A stretch of 64,000 nucleotides of DNA from positions 2,011 to 66,010 of the forward strand of contig NZ_BMHY01000005.1 of assembly GCF_014641555.1 (NCBI RefSeq), given 5' to 3'. Made by a program: the position numbers and the translations under genes. How positions within the stretch are numbered: the stretch's first letter is position 1; every line of letters begins with the position of its first letter. Under the pieces are notes generated by a model, which saw only the letters and a program-made list of their open reading frames with translations, searched no databases and was not told the DNA's origin. Of this stretch, positions 29,785-38,508 are shown piece after piece. This DNA comes from Paenibacillus radicis (ex Gao et al. 2016) (GTDB lineage: Bacteria > Bacillota > Bacilli > Paenibacillales > Paenibacillaceae).

Positions 29785-31002
29785 CTACAGATCGGCAGAA
29801 ACAGGGGGATCAGGCGTTGGCTTTGGAACAGTGCGCAGCTTGAGCTTGCCGTTCAGTGAGAAGTACGTTCCGATGCGCAGCAGCATCTCGAACGGGCCAT
29901 GCTTCACCCGCTTAAGCAGCAGGGTAGAGGCATAAGCTTGAAGGGCATAGATGACGATGGCGAGCAGCGTGCCGGTCATAACGCCAACTTTTCCGAACCA
30001 GCCCAAACCGTAGCCATAAAACAATGTGGTGCAAATGACGGACTGCATTAAATAATTCGTCAAGCTCAAGCGGCCGACCGATTCAAAGGCTTTGAGCAAA
30101 AAAGAAGCTTTGGACAGGTGAGAGAGCAGGAACGCGAAGGCTGAAATATAGCCTAAGGCAAGCAGGGGGCCACCGATTTGAGTAAGAACGGGGCCGATTT
30201 GCGTTTGGGAAAGCCCTACTCCAAAGCTCTTCAACAGGATGCCTAAAGGCAGAAATACAGCAGCACCATACTGATAAGCTGTTCGCTCCTGCCGGGGATT
30301 GTGGAACCAGCCTTTCTTGGCGGCGGCAATACCGAGCAAGAACATCGGCAGCAGCATGAAAGGAACCATAAAGGCGACTAGTACCAGGCCAGCCTTCGGA
30401 ATATCAAGCGGGTCTTCTCCGCGGAATTTGATAATATCGGCATAGCTTCCTTCACTAAAGACGGGAATCGAGCGTTGGACGTAATCCGTTAGTTTTGGGT
30501 CGGCACCCGCAGAGGGCTCATTCATCCCGTAACTCGCGGCGGCGAACAGCACGCCTAATGTGATCGCCCAGATTAACAGCGTCTTTGGCTTGCGGTTTAC
30601 GAATAACAGAAGAACGAAGCCAGTAATTCCGTAAGGCAGCAGTATATCACCGTCCCATAACAGAGTCGCATGGAGAAGACCAACTCCAAGCAATAAGGCA
30701 AAACGTCTGGTGAGCGCTCGCCAAGGCTTTAGTCCGCTCTGCTCCAATCGCTCTCTTAGCTTAAATAGACTGTAGCCGAACAGGAACATAAAGATTGGCA
30801 TAAAGCTGCCCTCGGCCGCAACGAGCAGGATATTATGGGCCGCAATGTCCGTAGGGGAAGCATGGAACAGGTCGAGCATTTCTTTTCCATAAAGGCCGTA
30901 TTGAAAGATTAGAATGTTGCAGATGAGTATGCCTAATAAACTAAACCCACGAATTGCATCGATTATACGAATACGATTGACTGAATCGGTTGTCTCCTTC
31001 AT
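29785..31002 (-). CDS. DUF418 (YeiB-like) membrane protein
   Basis: 405-aa integral membrane protein with about nine to ten hydrophobic segments. It opens RIRIIDAIRGFSLLGILICNI, the signature shared by DUF418/heparan-alpha-glucosaminide acetyltransferase-like proteins. The C-terminal DUF418 part includes the SVGRLSLTNYLMQS motif. Function of this group is unsettled; an acyltransferase-like role has been suggested for the fold. The C-terminal tail is Pro-rich and cytosolic. Monocistronic by position. Confidence 0.85.
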   Translation of the reverse strand: MKETTDSVNRIRIIDAIRGFSLLGILICNILIFQYGLYGKEMLDLFHASPTDIAAHNILLVAAEGSFMPIFMFLFGYSLFKLRERLEQSGLKPWRALTRRFALLLGVGLLHATLLWDGDILLPYGITGFVLLLFVNRKPKTLLIWAITLGVLFAAASYGMNEPSAGADPKLTDYVQRSIPVFSEGSYADIIKFRGEDPLDIPKAGLVLVAFMVPFMLLPMFLLGIAAAKKGWFHNPRQERTAYQYGAAVFLPLGILLKSFGVGLSQTQIGPVLTQIGGPLLALGYISAFAFLLSHLSKASFLLKAFESVGRLSLTNYLMQSVICTTLFYGYGLGWFGKVGVMTGTLLAIVIYALQAYASTLLLKRVKHGPFEMLLRIGTYFSLNGKLKLRTVPKPTPDPPVSADL

Positions 31003-31088
31003 GTTCCCATCACCTCAACAACAGGTTATCAGCGGAGATTGAATAGGAAACAAACAGTACTGTAACGATGGCTTAATTTTTGCCAGTT

Positions 31089-31118
31089 TTGTTAAACTGC
31101 TGTTAAGGTTAATATGAT
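31089..31118 (+). promoter_or_regulatory. Candidate promoter of the two-component operon
   Basis: TTGTTA (31089-31094), 18 bases, TATGAT (31113-31118), 20 bases before the start codon of the response regulator. Confidence 0.45.
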
Positions 31119-31138
31119 AGCCTATTGGTGGGTGATAA

Positions 31139-31858
31139 ATGATGAATACGAGCAAAATATTAATCGTAGATGATGAGCCTTCCATTGTGAAAATGCTGCG
31201 TATGGTTTTGATGAAGGAAGGGTTTGATCAGATATATACAGCGGGCAGCTGCCGGGAGGCGCTGGACCTAATTGAACGCTATGGGGCGGATATCATCATC
31301 TTGGATGTTATGCTTCCAGATGGCAACGGGCTTGAGCTTTGTTCCAAGCTTCGCGCTTACGGCAATCCTTATATTTTATTTCTGACGGCAAAAGTATCTG
31401 ATCTCGACGTGCTTACCGGATTCGCGGTAGGGGGAGATGATTATATTCTAAAGCCATTCAATCCGCTTGAAATCGCTGCACGGATTAAAGCCCGGGTGCG
31501 GCGTATGGGAGAGACTGCAGAGCCGTTAGCCAGAGCGATAAAGCCTGTCTACAGCTTCGGGCGTTTTCAGCTCAATGAAGCAGAAGGGGAGCTGTTAGTG
31601 GATGGCAAGCCAGTCAGTTGTCCGGCTCAGGTTTATCAATTGCTGCTGCACTTCTGCAAGCATCCCGGCATCGTGTTTTCTAAAACTCAGTTGTATGAAG
31701 CGGTATGGGGACTCGATGGCCTAGGGGACGATAGCACGGTTATGGTGCATATCCGGCGTATTCGCGAGAGGATTGAGCATGACCCTGGTATGCCGACACA
31801 TTTGCTGACGGTGCGAGGGCTTGGTTATAAGCTGGCGAAGGAGCCGGATATACGATGA
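31139..31858 (+). CDS. OmpR/PhoB-family response regulator
   Basis: 239 aa. Receiver domain with acidic pocket DDE (11-13), phospho-acceptor Asp 56 in IIILDVMLPDG, Thr in LTAK and Lys in LKPFNP. The C-terminal winged helix includes VWGLDGLGDDSTVMVHIRRIRERIE and TVRGLGYKL. ATG 31139 is followed at once by a second ATG; GGTGGGTGAT is upstream. Its stop overlaps the kinase start by 4 bases, so the two are a matched pair. Signal and targets unknown; the adjacent DUF418 gene is on the other strand. Confidence 0.94.
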   Translation: MMNTSKILIVDDEPSIVKMLRMVLMKEGFDQIYTAGSCREALDLIERYGADIIILDVMLPDGNGLELCSKLRAYGNPYILFLTAKVSDLDVLTGFAVGGDDYILKPFNPLEIAARIKARVRRMGETAEPLARAIKPVYSFGRFQLNEAEGELLVDGKPVSCPAQVYQLLLHFCKHPGIVFSKTQLYEAVWGLDGLGDDSTVMVHIRRIRERIEHDPGMPTHLLTVRGLGYKLAKEPDIR

Positions 31859-33597
31859 AGCTTCAGCGGAGATTGGCCATTCATTTTACATACCAGCTGG
31901 CCGCTTATTCGATTTTGGTTGTCGGGATGATTGTTGCCATGGTATTAGTGATGGTTAACGTGGTGACTCGAGAAGAGATTAAACGAAACTTTCCGGTCAA
32001 CGGGCTGGAGAGCATCGTCACTGGAACTTATTTCACCAATGGGGAGATTCAAATGTCCAAGCAATGGCAGGATGTTATAACAGAGCGCAATGCCTGGCTC
32101 CAGGTGGTCGATGTGAAAGGAAACGTCATCTTCGAAGTGAATACAAATGGGGAGCAGCCGCAAGCTTATACGCTTACCGAACTGGTCAACATGCAGGATA
32201 AGAAGCAAGGCGGCCCCTACCATATCGAGACTTTTCTGGATGATACATATTCGAGCCCTTTATTCTTTCTATTAGGGTATGAGAATTCAAGGCTGAAGGG
32301 TCTTGCCCAATTGCATGAGCAATACGGGAGCAGCGGTCTAGTCTTGGCGGCTGAAATCCCCTCAGTAGAACGAAAGCTGAAGGAGACGGGCAGCTACTTG
32401 ACGATTGTGGATCCAAAGGGAGAAGAGCTCCAAGCAATCGGAGAGAAGGAAGTCGCGCCCCGGCATTACGATCCGCTTGAAGTCATTGCAATGCGGCAAT
32501 CACCTGGTGCGTATGATACGACGATCACAATTTACTCATCAGAAGAGGGAGCTCCTGCTTGGATTCTACATACGCCTAATTCAGACAATAGCGGTCTCGG
32601 CAAATGGATGTATGGCACCGAGTTATGGCAATTTGCGTTACTCGTGGCGTGTATTCTGCTGTTTTCCCTGGCGTTGTCGGTTTGGCATGGCTACCGTTAT
32701 GCTCGGCCGCTTCTGTTGTTCACGGGGTGGTTTGAGCGAATGGAGAAGGGGTTATATGAAGAGGTGCTTACACCGAAGGACCGCCGGAAGCTATTCCGCC
32801 GGAGGGGGCAACTAAAGCTGCGTTACCGGTTGTATAAAGAGGTGCTGCAATCCTTCTACAGTATGGCCGAGCAGCTGGCTCAGACGGAGAAAGACCGCGT
32901 GAAGCTGGAACAGATGCGCGAGGAATGGATGTCCGGCATTTCCCATGATCTTCGTACACCGCTCTCTACGATCCAAGGCTACGGCTACATACTGGAGAGC
33001 AGCTCGGCAGGATCATGGTCTGAAGACGAATTGCGCGACATGGGGACGCAAATCCGCGAGAAAGGCGAATATATGCTGGAGCTGATCACCGACTTCTCTC
33101 ATATATCCGAGTTGAAGCAGCAGCATACTGCCGGTATCATTCGGAGCCGAGTCGAGCTGAGTGAGCTGCTTCGCGTATCTGTACTTGCTTATGTGAATGA
33201 TGCGACGTTGTCTGCTGCACAGTTCCGTTATGAGGGCGAGGAGGCACCGCTCCTTATTTACGGCAATGAGAAATGGCTGCAGCGTCTGTTCGAGAACCTG
33301 CTGTCCAATGCGGTCAAGCATAATCCCTCCGATGTCATTGTCTCGGTATCCAGCGGGATGGTGAATGATGAAGTATATATCCGGGTGGAGGACAACGGCG
33401 TGGGGATGGATGCTGTAACGCGCCAGAAGCTGTTCGAGCGTTACTATAGAGGGACGAATACGGAGGAGTCCACAGAAGGAACGGGTCTCGGCATGAGTAT
33501 CGCCAAAATGGTTGTGGAAGCCCATGATGGCCGGATTGAAGTGCATTCGGAAGCGGGAGAGGGAACTCGAATTACGGTCTATTTGCCGGCTGCTTAG
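31855..33597 (+). CDS. Membrane sensor histidine kinase
   Basis: 580 aa. Transmembrane helices at about 14-36 and 256-276 enclose a ~220-residue extracellular sensing region. A linker and helical region lead to the H-box SHDLRTPLSTIQGYGY (His 364), then N-box NLLSNAVKH, G1 VEDNGVGM and G2 GTGLGMSIAKMVVEAHDG. It would phosphorylate the adjacent response regulator. The extracellular domain shows no family I recognise. Confidence 0.93.
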   Translation: MKLQRRLAIHFTYQLAAYSILVVGMIVAMVLVMVNVVTREEIKRNFPVNGLESIVTGTYFTNGEIQMSKQWQDVITERNAWLQVVDVKGNVIFEVNTNGEQPQAYTLTELVNMQDKKQGGPYHIETFLDDTYSSPLFFLLGYENSRLKGLAQLHEQYGSSGLVLAAEIPSVERKLKETGSYLTIVDPKGEELQAIGEKEVAPRHYDPLEVIAMRQSPGAYDTTITIYSSEEGAPAWILHTPNSDNSGLGKWMYGTELWQFALLVACILLFSLALSVWHGYRYARPLLLFTGWFERMEKGLYEEVLTPKDRRKLFRRRGQLKLRYRLYKEVLQSFYSMAEQLAQTEKDRVKLEQMREEWMSGISHDLRTPLSTIQGYGYILESSSAGSWSEDELRDMGTQIREKGEYMLELITDFSHISELKQQHTAGIIRSRVELSELLRVSVLAYVNDATLSAAQFRYEGEEAPLLIYGNEKWLQRLFENLLSNAVKHNPSDVIVSVSSGMVNDEVYIRVEDNGVGMDAVTRQKLFERYYRGTNTEESTEGTGLGMSIAKMVVEAHDGRIEVHSEAGEGTRITVYLPAA

Positions 33598-33624
33598 AGC
33601 TTCAAAAAAAATCAAAACAAGCCC

Positions 33625-33653
33625 TTGCAATGGGGTCGTTGCTGTGCTATATT
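33625..33653 (+). promoter_or_regulatory. Promoter of tRNA-Ser
   Basis: TTGCAA (33625-33630), 17 bases, TATATT (33648-33653), 13 bases before the mature tRNA 5' end. Confidence 0.7.
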
Positions 33654-33666
33654 ATTTATTACATGC

Positions 33667-33757
33667 GGAGAGGTACCCAAGAGGCCCAAGGGGGCTGACT
33701 CGAAATCAGCTAGGCGTGTCAAAGCGTGCGTGGGTTCGAATCCCACCTTCTCCGCCA
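33667..33757 (+). tRNA. tRNA-Ser (anticodon CGA)
   Basis: 91 nt including encoded CCA. The acceptor stem GGAGAGG pairs with CTTCTCC (one G-T pair), discriminator G. The anticodon arm GCTGA-CTCGAAA-TCAGC gives anticodon CGA (reads UCG). A long variable arm and T-arm GTGGG-TTCGAAT-CCCAC follow, as expected for a class II serine tRNA. A promoter and terminator flank it. Confidence 0.95.
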
Positions 33758-33773
33758 TTAACTTTTAAATGAC

Positions 33774-33807
33774 AACCTTCTACAGTCAAATGTAGAAGGT
33801 TTTTTTG
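33774..33807 (+). terminator. Terminator of tRNA-Ser
   Basis: 11-bp stem (33774-33784 and 33791-33801) with six-base loop and a run of T (to 33807). Confidence 0.88.
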
Positions 33808-33986
33808 TTGTTCCCTTTTTCTATGAACCTCTTTATTCCACTGCTCATGTACGGAATGAGCTTAATGTCCTATCCTTCAATTATCCACTGTTTTTTTCTA
33901 GTCAAAATACCCCTATAAACCGTGTCAATATCACTATTCAATAGGTTATCCCCTAATAAAATCGGATAATATTGGAACATTTATCG

Positions 33987-34014
33987 TTGAAATAAATTCT
34001 TCTAATGGTATTAT
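33987..34014 (+). promoter_or_regulatory. Candidate promoter of the SLH protein gene
   Basis: TTGAAA (33987-33992), 16 bases, TATTAT (34009-34014) with an extended-10 TGG in front. It gives a leader of about 125 bases. Confidence 0.5.
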
Positions 34015-34065
34015 TGTACTATTGGAAAATTTACTATTTTTCAATAAATCTTAATAAAAGGAGAA

Positions 34066-34137
34066 ATGATTATAGAATTTTACAAGGAAGTAATGGGGAA
34101 GTCAGATTATATTTTGCTAAAAAAGAAAGAAACATAA
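34066..34137 (+). CDS. Possible 23-aa leader peptide upstream of the SLH gene
   Basis: Short frame beginning MIIEFYKEVMGKSDY and ending KKKET, closing 8 bases before the SLH gene start. AAAAGGAG stands only 2 bases before its ATG, which is too close for a good ribosome site. It may be chance; it may be a translated leader. Confidence 0.2.
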   Translation: MIIEFYKEVMGKSDYILLKKKET

Positions 34138-34145
34138 GGGAGAGA

Positions 34146-36911
34146 ATGTATTTGTTTAGAAAACAAGCACGAAAAAGAATTTCGATGTTACTCGCTCTAG
34201 CAATGGTTCTATCTATTTTCTCTACGAATTATTTCGCTTTCGCAGCGGAGACAACAACGGCAACAACGTTGTCGGATATTGACCAATCGTATGCTAAAGC
34301 AGAGATTGCTGCACTTGTTGAAAAAGGAATTTTGGCTGGATTCACAGATGGTACCTTTAAGCCTGGCGACTCCTTAACCCGCGCACAGTTGGCTAAGGTA
34401 CTCGTATTATCGTTGAATAAAGAAGAAGATTTGTCGGGCGCAGCTTCCTTCAAAGACGTAGCAAGCAGCGACTGGTTTGCCGGGTATGTTGGAGCGCTTG
34501 TTAAATCCGGCATTACGCAAGGCACTTCGGCGAGCAGCTTCTCCCCTAACCAAACGGTTACAAGAGAAGAATTGGCCGTTTTCTTCATTCGTGCTTTCGG
34601 ATGGGAAGAGCAAGCCAAAGCTACAGCTTTGGAAACGAACTTGTCTGATTTAAATAAAGTATCGGTATGGGCAAAGCCTCATGTATCCTTCGCCTACAAA
34701 ATCGGCTTTATTAAAGGAAGCACAAATAACGACGGTTCCATTAGCTTTAACCCGTCGGGCAAAGCAGACCGTCAAGCACTAGCTCGATTGGCCTATGAAT
34801 TTGTCGTGAACAGAGCGACTTATGTGGACAAAGTAAGCGCGCTGAATATCAAGCAGCCTGAAGACGACAAAAAACCGACGTCCCCTGGCGGCAACAATGG
34901 CTCAGGAACAGGACCAACGCCTACGCCAAACCCTGAAACGACGACAACTATTTCCGAGCCTGGCACACGCAGCTTGGGTACGGTAAATGGCAATGTTGTC
35001 ATCAGCGCAGCAGATGTTACGCTGAAGGATACAACAATCAATGGCAACCTTACGCTGACATCGGCAATCGGTCTTGGCGATGTTACGCTGGATAATGTTA
35101 CGGTAACGGGTACGACCAACGTTCAAGGCGGCGGCCCTAATAGTATCCATGTGTCCAATTCGATTCTGGCTACTGTAGTTGTAAACAAAAGCGACGGCAG
35201 CATCCGTCTTGTTCTGGAGAACGGCACGGACGTACAACAAGTAGAATTGCGTTCCGGCGGTATTATTCAAACGAATAATGCAGGCGAGATCGGCCCGATC
35301 GGCCTTGCGAGCACGATTCCGCAAAATGCTACGGTTACGTTGAACGGATCTTTTGATACGGTAAACGTGAACGCTCAACAAATTAACATTAGCTTGGCAG
35401 ACGGCACTTCGGTCGGCGATCTGAATGTATTCGCAGGCGCAGTTAACAACGCATTCCAATTGTATGCGGGCTCGTCCGTTACACATTTGATCGTTAATGC
35501 CATCACATCGTTCGCAGGAGCAGGTATCATTTCTTCTGCTCAAGTGAATGTTGACGATGTTGATTTTAGCGGTCTGACTACACCTCCAGTAATGGCAGCA
35601 GACCCTTCGGTAACTGAGGTTGTATATTCTCCTAAATCGTTTACGTTGTCTGCAGTAGGGGCGACTCGTCAAATCGTATTGACTGGCGTTCGGGAGCAAG
35701 GCAATATCGATCTTACTCAAATTGCTGCTTGGAGCAGCTCCACACCATCTGTAGCTGAGGTTGTTTATGGTGTTGTTAAAGCTGTAGGTGACGGTACAAC
35801 AACCATTTCTGCTAACTACGGTTCGTACAATATTGAAGTGCCTGTAACGGTATCGGTCTATCAGCCGGTTACACATCCTACCATTACGGGCATCGTAGTG
35901 ACAAATGGCCAAATCGATGTTCAATTTGATCAAACGGTTGAGGAATTGTCGTTGGAACATTTCAAAGTGACAGCATCGTTAAACGGTGTTGAAACTCAGC
36001 TGCGCGGCTTAAATTATTCGAATGGCCAAATCAGCTTCCAGCCTATTAGCACTTACGGCAAAACGTTGTATGTGACAGTTCAGCATGATGAGAACTTTAC
36101 GAAATTCGCTGGCAGCCAAAGCGGCTCTATTAAGCTCACAGGCTTCGGCGGTAAAATTACTAATGTTCTCAACCAAGCTGTTTCTAATCTTACGATTAAA
36201 TTCCGCAAAGGTTTGAACGCTACGACAGGCGATGTTGTTGCAACCGTAACAACAGATGCATATGGAAAGTACTTCGTGAATCTTCCTGCCGGCATTTATA
36301 CAGGTGAGATTGGCGGCGAGGGTACAGACTATATTAAATCGTATTTAATTGGCGTAGCGGCAAGCAATGTGTCGAATACGAATGAGAATTTCACGGCGAT
36401 CAAAATTCCGCTTGCTTCCGAAACCCGCATTGTACTGACATGGGGAAAAGCGCCTAGAGATTTGGACTCTCATTTAATTGGTCCTGCTGTTGATGGGGAA
36501 GGACAATTCCATACTTGGTACTGGTATAAAAAATATACGGTAAACGGTGAACTTATTGTTGATCTCGACTGGGACGATGTAGACTCATACGGTCCGGAAA
36601 CAACAACGCTTCGCAAAAACGTTCCCGGCACGTATCTGTTCTATGTTCATAACTACTCGAACGAATCTCCAATGACTGCTTCGGGAGCAAAGGTTCAAGT
36701 TATTCAAGGAACAGACTGGGAGAATCCAATTGAATTCACAATTCCTACAGGTGCTGACGAACGGTACTGGCTGGTATTCGAATTTACAATCGATGAGAAC
36801 GGAGTCATTACGTTTAATCCAATCAATAAATTGACTAATGATAATCCGGCTTCAGGACGATACGTTAACGAGACTAGCTTTGAAGACGACCTAGAAGAAG
36901 AAGAGTTGTAA
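34146..36911 (+). CDS. Secreted S-layer homology (SLH) domain protein
   Basis: About 921 aa. A signal peptide (cleavage near residue 34, AFAA) is followed by three SLH repeats (about residues 43-210) that would anchor it to pyruvylated cell-wall polymer. A Gly/Pro/Thr linker follows, then a long beta-rich region with regular valine/threonine repeats (VTLDNVTVTGTTNV) resembling a beta-helix, an Ig-like Big2-type segment (VAEVVYGVVKAVGDGTTTISANYGS), and a C-terminal domain with WGKAPRDLDSHLIGP, as in DUF2135/YfaP-type proteins. The tail is acidic. ATG 34146 sits close to AAGGGAG; TTG 34152 is spaced better. Ligand unknown. Confidence 0.88.
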   Translation: MYLFRKQARKRISMLLALAMVLSIFSTNYFAFAAETTTATTLSDIDQSYAKAEIAALVEKGILAGFTDGTFKPGDSLTRAQLAKVLVLSLNKEEDLSGAASFKDVASSDWFAGYVGALVKSGITQGTSASSFSPNQTVTREELAVFFIRAFGWEEQAKATALETNLSDLNKVSVWAKPHVSFAYKIGFIKGSTNNDGSISFNPSGKADRQALARLAYEFVVNRATYVDKVSALNIKQPEDDKKPTSPGGNNGSGTGPTPTPNPETTTTISEPGTRSLGTVNGNVVISAADVTLKDTTINGNLTLTSAIGLGDVTLDNVTVTGTTNVQGGGPNSIHVSNSILATVVVNKSDGSIRLVLENGTDVQQVELRSGGIIQTNNAGEIGPIGLASTIPQNATVTLNGSFDTVNVNAQQINISLADGTSVGDLNVFAGAVNNAFQLYAGSSVTHLIVNAITSFAGAGIISSAQVNVDDVDFSGLTTPPVMAADPSVTEVVYSPKSFTLSAVGATRQIVLTGVREQGNIDLTQIAAWSSSTPSVAEVVYGVVKAVGDGTTTISANYGSYNIEVPVTVSVYQPVTHPTITGIVVTNGQIDVQFDQTVEELSLEHFKVTASLNGVETQLRGLNYSNGQISFQPISTYGKTLYVTVQHDENFTKFAGSQSGSIKLTGFGGKITNVLNQAVSNLTIKFRKGLNATTGDVVATVTTDAYGKYFVNLPAGIYTGEIGGEGTDYIKSYLIGVAASNVSNTNENFTAIKIPLASETRIVLTWGKAPRDLDSHLIGPAVDGEGQFHTWYWYKKYTVNGELIVDLDWDDVDSYGPETTTLRKNVPGTYLFYVHNYSNESPMTASGAKVQVIQGTDWENPIEFTIPTGADERYWLVFEFTIDENGVITFNPINKLTNDNPASGRYVNETSFEDDLEEEEL

Positions 36912-36936
36912 GTAACATTCTATAATCTAATAGCTA

Positions 36937-36989
36937 AAAAAAGGGACTGGCTCTCAGATGTTTATATCTGAAAGTCAGTCCCTTTTTTA
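36937..36989 (+). terminator. Terminator of the SLH gene
   Basis: A long stem built from GGGACTG...CAGTCCC and TCAGAT/ATCTGA with small mismatches, A7 upstream and T6 downstream. Confidence 0.85.
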
Positions 36990-37065
36990 TTTTGCAATAT
37001 GAAGTGAAGCAAACACAATTATATGATCATTAACGGTGAATACCTGGATGATCTGATAAATCCTT

Positions 37066-37094
37066 TTAACACAGTTACATAAAAATGGTAAAAT
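37066..37094 (+). promoter_or_regulatory. Promoter of the pgsA-type gene
   Basis: TTAACA (37066-37071), 17 bases, TAAAAT (37089-37094) preceded by TGG (extended -10). Confidence 0.55.
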
Positions 37095-37135
37095 ATAAAA
37101 TGAAGCAGTTGACCAAATAAATTGGAGGTTAACAT

Positions 37136-37723
37136 ATGAACCTGGCTAATAAAATCACAATAGTACGGATAGGTTTAATCCCGCTTTTTATGGCAGCATT
37201 TTCGCAATACCCTGTAGGGTCAATTGAAAATTTGGGGTTTGTTAATCATCTGGAGCAATACGGTGTTTATTGGGCTGTTGCAATATTTATCCTTGCAGCT
37301 GCTACTGATAAATTGGACGGTTATATAGCTCGTAAATATAATCAAGTGACCAATTTAGGGAAGCTGCTGGACCCTCTGGCGGACAAACTTTTAGTTACAT
37401 GTGCACTTATATTGATGGTTCAACATCAGATGATACCTTCGTGGATTGCCGTTGTTATTATTGGCAGGGAAGTAATGGTGTCTTACATACGGATTCTTGC
37501 TGCTGCAAAAGGAGTTGCACTTGCAGCAGATAAACATGGAAAAATTAAACTCGTTCTGCAAGTTGTTGCAATAGTAGCTGTTTTATTAGGGAACTTCCCA
37601 TTTACACTGATTACGAGTTTTCCTGTAGATTTTACTATTATGATCGCTGCTGTTGTTATGACTGTTTATTCAGGCTATAAGTATGTGAAAAATAATCATC
37701 GGGCATTGCAATTGGAAATCTGA
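37136..37723 (+). CDS. pgsA: CDP-alcohol phosphatidyltransferase, PgsA type
   Basis: 195-aa membrane enzyme; the family makes phosphatidylglycerophosphate from CDP-diacylglycerol and glycerol-3-phosphate. The CDP-alcohol motif is complete: DKLDGYIARKYNQVTNLG then LLDPLADKL (pattern DxxDGxxAR...GxxxDxxxD). The N-terminus NLANKITIVRIGLIPLFM is typical of PgsA. ATG 37136 follows GGAGG. The usual Bacillus pgsA lies near recA and cinA, so this may be an extra copy (inference). The encoded product could also be a related CDP-alcohol transferase. Confidence 0.85.
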   Translation: MNLANKITIVRIGLIPLFMAAFSQYPVGSIENLGFVNHLEQYGVYWAVAIFILAAATDKLDGYIARKYNQVTNLGKLLDPLADKLLVTCALILMVQHQMIPSWIAVVIIGREVMVSYIRILAAAKGVALAADKHGKIKLVLQVVAIVAVLLGNFPFTLITSFPVDFTIMIAAVVMTVYSGYKYVKNNHRALQLEI

Positions 37724-37748
37724 CCTTTATTAAATCGAATAACACAAA

Positions 37749-37774
37749 GAAGAGAGCTCTCGCGAGCTCTCTTC
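37749..37774 (+). terminator. Hairpin after pgsA (weak terminator)
   Basis: Perfect 11-bp stem (37749-37759 and 37764-37774) with TCGC loop, but no T-run afterwards. Confidence 0.45.
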
Positions 37775-38126
37775 CTGTGACGGGCGCTTGATCGTTGAGT
37801 CATGAATTCACACTTCGTAAAGAAATAAGGAGCAACCATTCTTCGATACGGCAATCTCAATTCCACAAAAGCTTCATCGTTTATGCCGTATGAATGATCA
37901 GGATCTTAAGCGGCTGTATCTAACAGCTTGTATTAAGTCTGATCGTGAATGCGCGTGTGTTACAGATAAGTGTCTTTGGCACAACCCTCCGCTTCTATGC
38001 TGAGTGGACCAATTCCTCTTGCAGCCATTGCACCATTTGGTTCAACGGAACCACACCTCTCTTCGCGCCGTCGTTTAGTATGATGTCCGAAGCTTCAATT
38101 CCTTATGCATCACTTATGCAAAAAAA
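37775..38126. pseudogene. Decayed region between pgsA and yjzC
   Basis: About 350 bases with no intact gene. On the minus strand, 37995-38102 is an open frame of 35 codons without a start codon, closed upstream by a stop. It reads IEASDIILNDGAKRGVVP then LNQMVQWLQEELVHSA, which looks like the C-terminal end of a real protein; I cannot name it. On the plus strand a 37-codon frame (37890-38003) lacks a ribosome site. Confidence 0.35.
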
Positions 38127-38309
38127 TCAGTGGCCCATCTTTTTCCACTTACGCTCGTGGTTAGTTGTATCCGGGAACCGATCGCCTTTGCGCAGCTGTA
38201 CTTTTTTCGGATTGTTAATGCCCATATGAAAGGAATTAACTCCGTCTTCAATATAAGTGCCGTCATTCGGAGCCTTGTCACCAGGGGAAAATTGCGTCCA
38301 TTCGCCCAT
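38127..38309 (-). CDS. yjzC: YjzC family protein
   Basis: 60-aa protein beginning MGEWTQFSPGDKAPNDGTYIE and containing VQLRKGDRFPDTTNHERKW, matching the short YjzC family of Bacillus (unknown function). AGGAGG lies 8 bases before ATG 38309; ATG 38312 is an alternative. It is on the opposite strand to rpsF, which starts 200 bases to the right. Confidence 0.75.
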   Translation of the reverse strand: MGEWTQFSPGDKAPNDGTYIEDGVNSFHMGINNPKKVQLRKGDRFPDTTNHERKWKKMGH

Positions 38310-38398
38310 CATGTTCACCTCCTTGAAAGCCGTATTGCTCTATTATTCGCCGGCCAGGGGAGGAACATGAACGGCATAAAACGCCAATACGAAGCGAC

Positions 38399-38427
38399 TT
38401 GTCAGACGATGGGCGATTTGGTATAGT
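38399..38427 (+). promoter_or_regulatory. Promoter of rpsF-ssb-rpsR
   Basis: TTGTCA (38399-38404), 17 bases, TATAGT (38422-38427); transcription would begin near 38434. Confidence 0.65.
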
Positions 38428-38433
38428 ATAAAG

Positions 38434-38508
38434 ATGCGAGTATGATCTAATCATAACCGCTCCTTGCTCCTTAGTGGAGCCGCTTAGTCCAAAAGGAGGT
38501 GAAACAAT
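38434..38508 (+). promoter_or_regulatory. rpsF leader, likely S6:S18 autoregulatory element
   Basis: The 75-base leader holds a hairpin of GCTCC (38460s) with GGAGC followed by CCGC (38475-38482). The S6:S18 complex is known to bind rpsF leaders through a conserved CCG-containing element that mimics 16S rRNA. The resemblance here is by eye only. Confidence 0.4.

Noticed and set aside
34902-35960. 352-codon frame opposite the SLH gene
   Set aside because: Cys/Arg/Asn-rich translation typical of a reverse-strand shadow; no start context.
37890-38003. 37-codon plus-strand frame after pgsA
   Set aside because: No ribosome site and overlaps the better-looking minus-strand relic.
26003-38309. Genomic island or prophage between DUF951 and rpsF
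   Set aside because: A tRNA is present, but no integrase, attachment repeats, phage or transposase genes were seen; the genes look like ordinary chromosome genes of the lineage.
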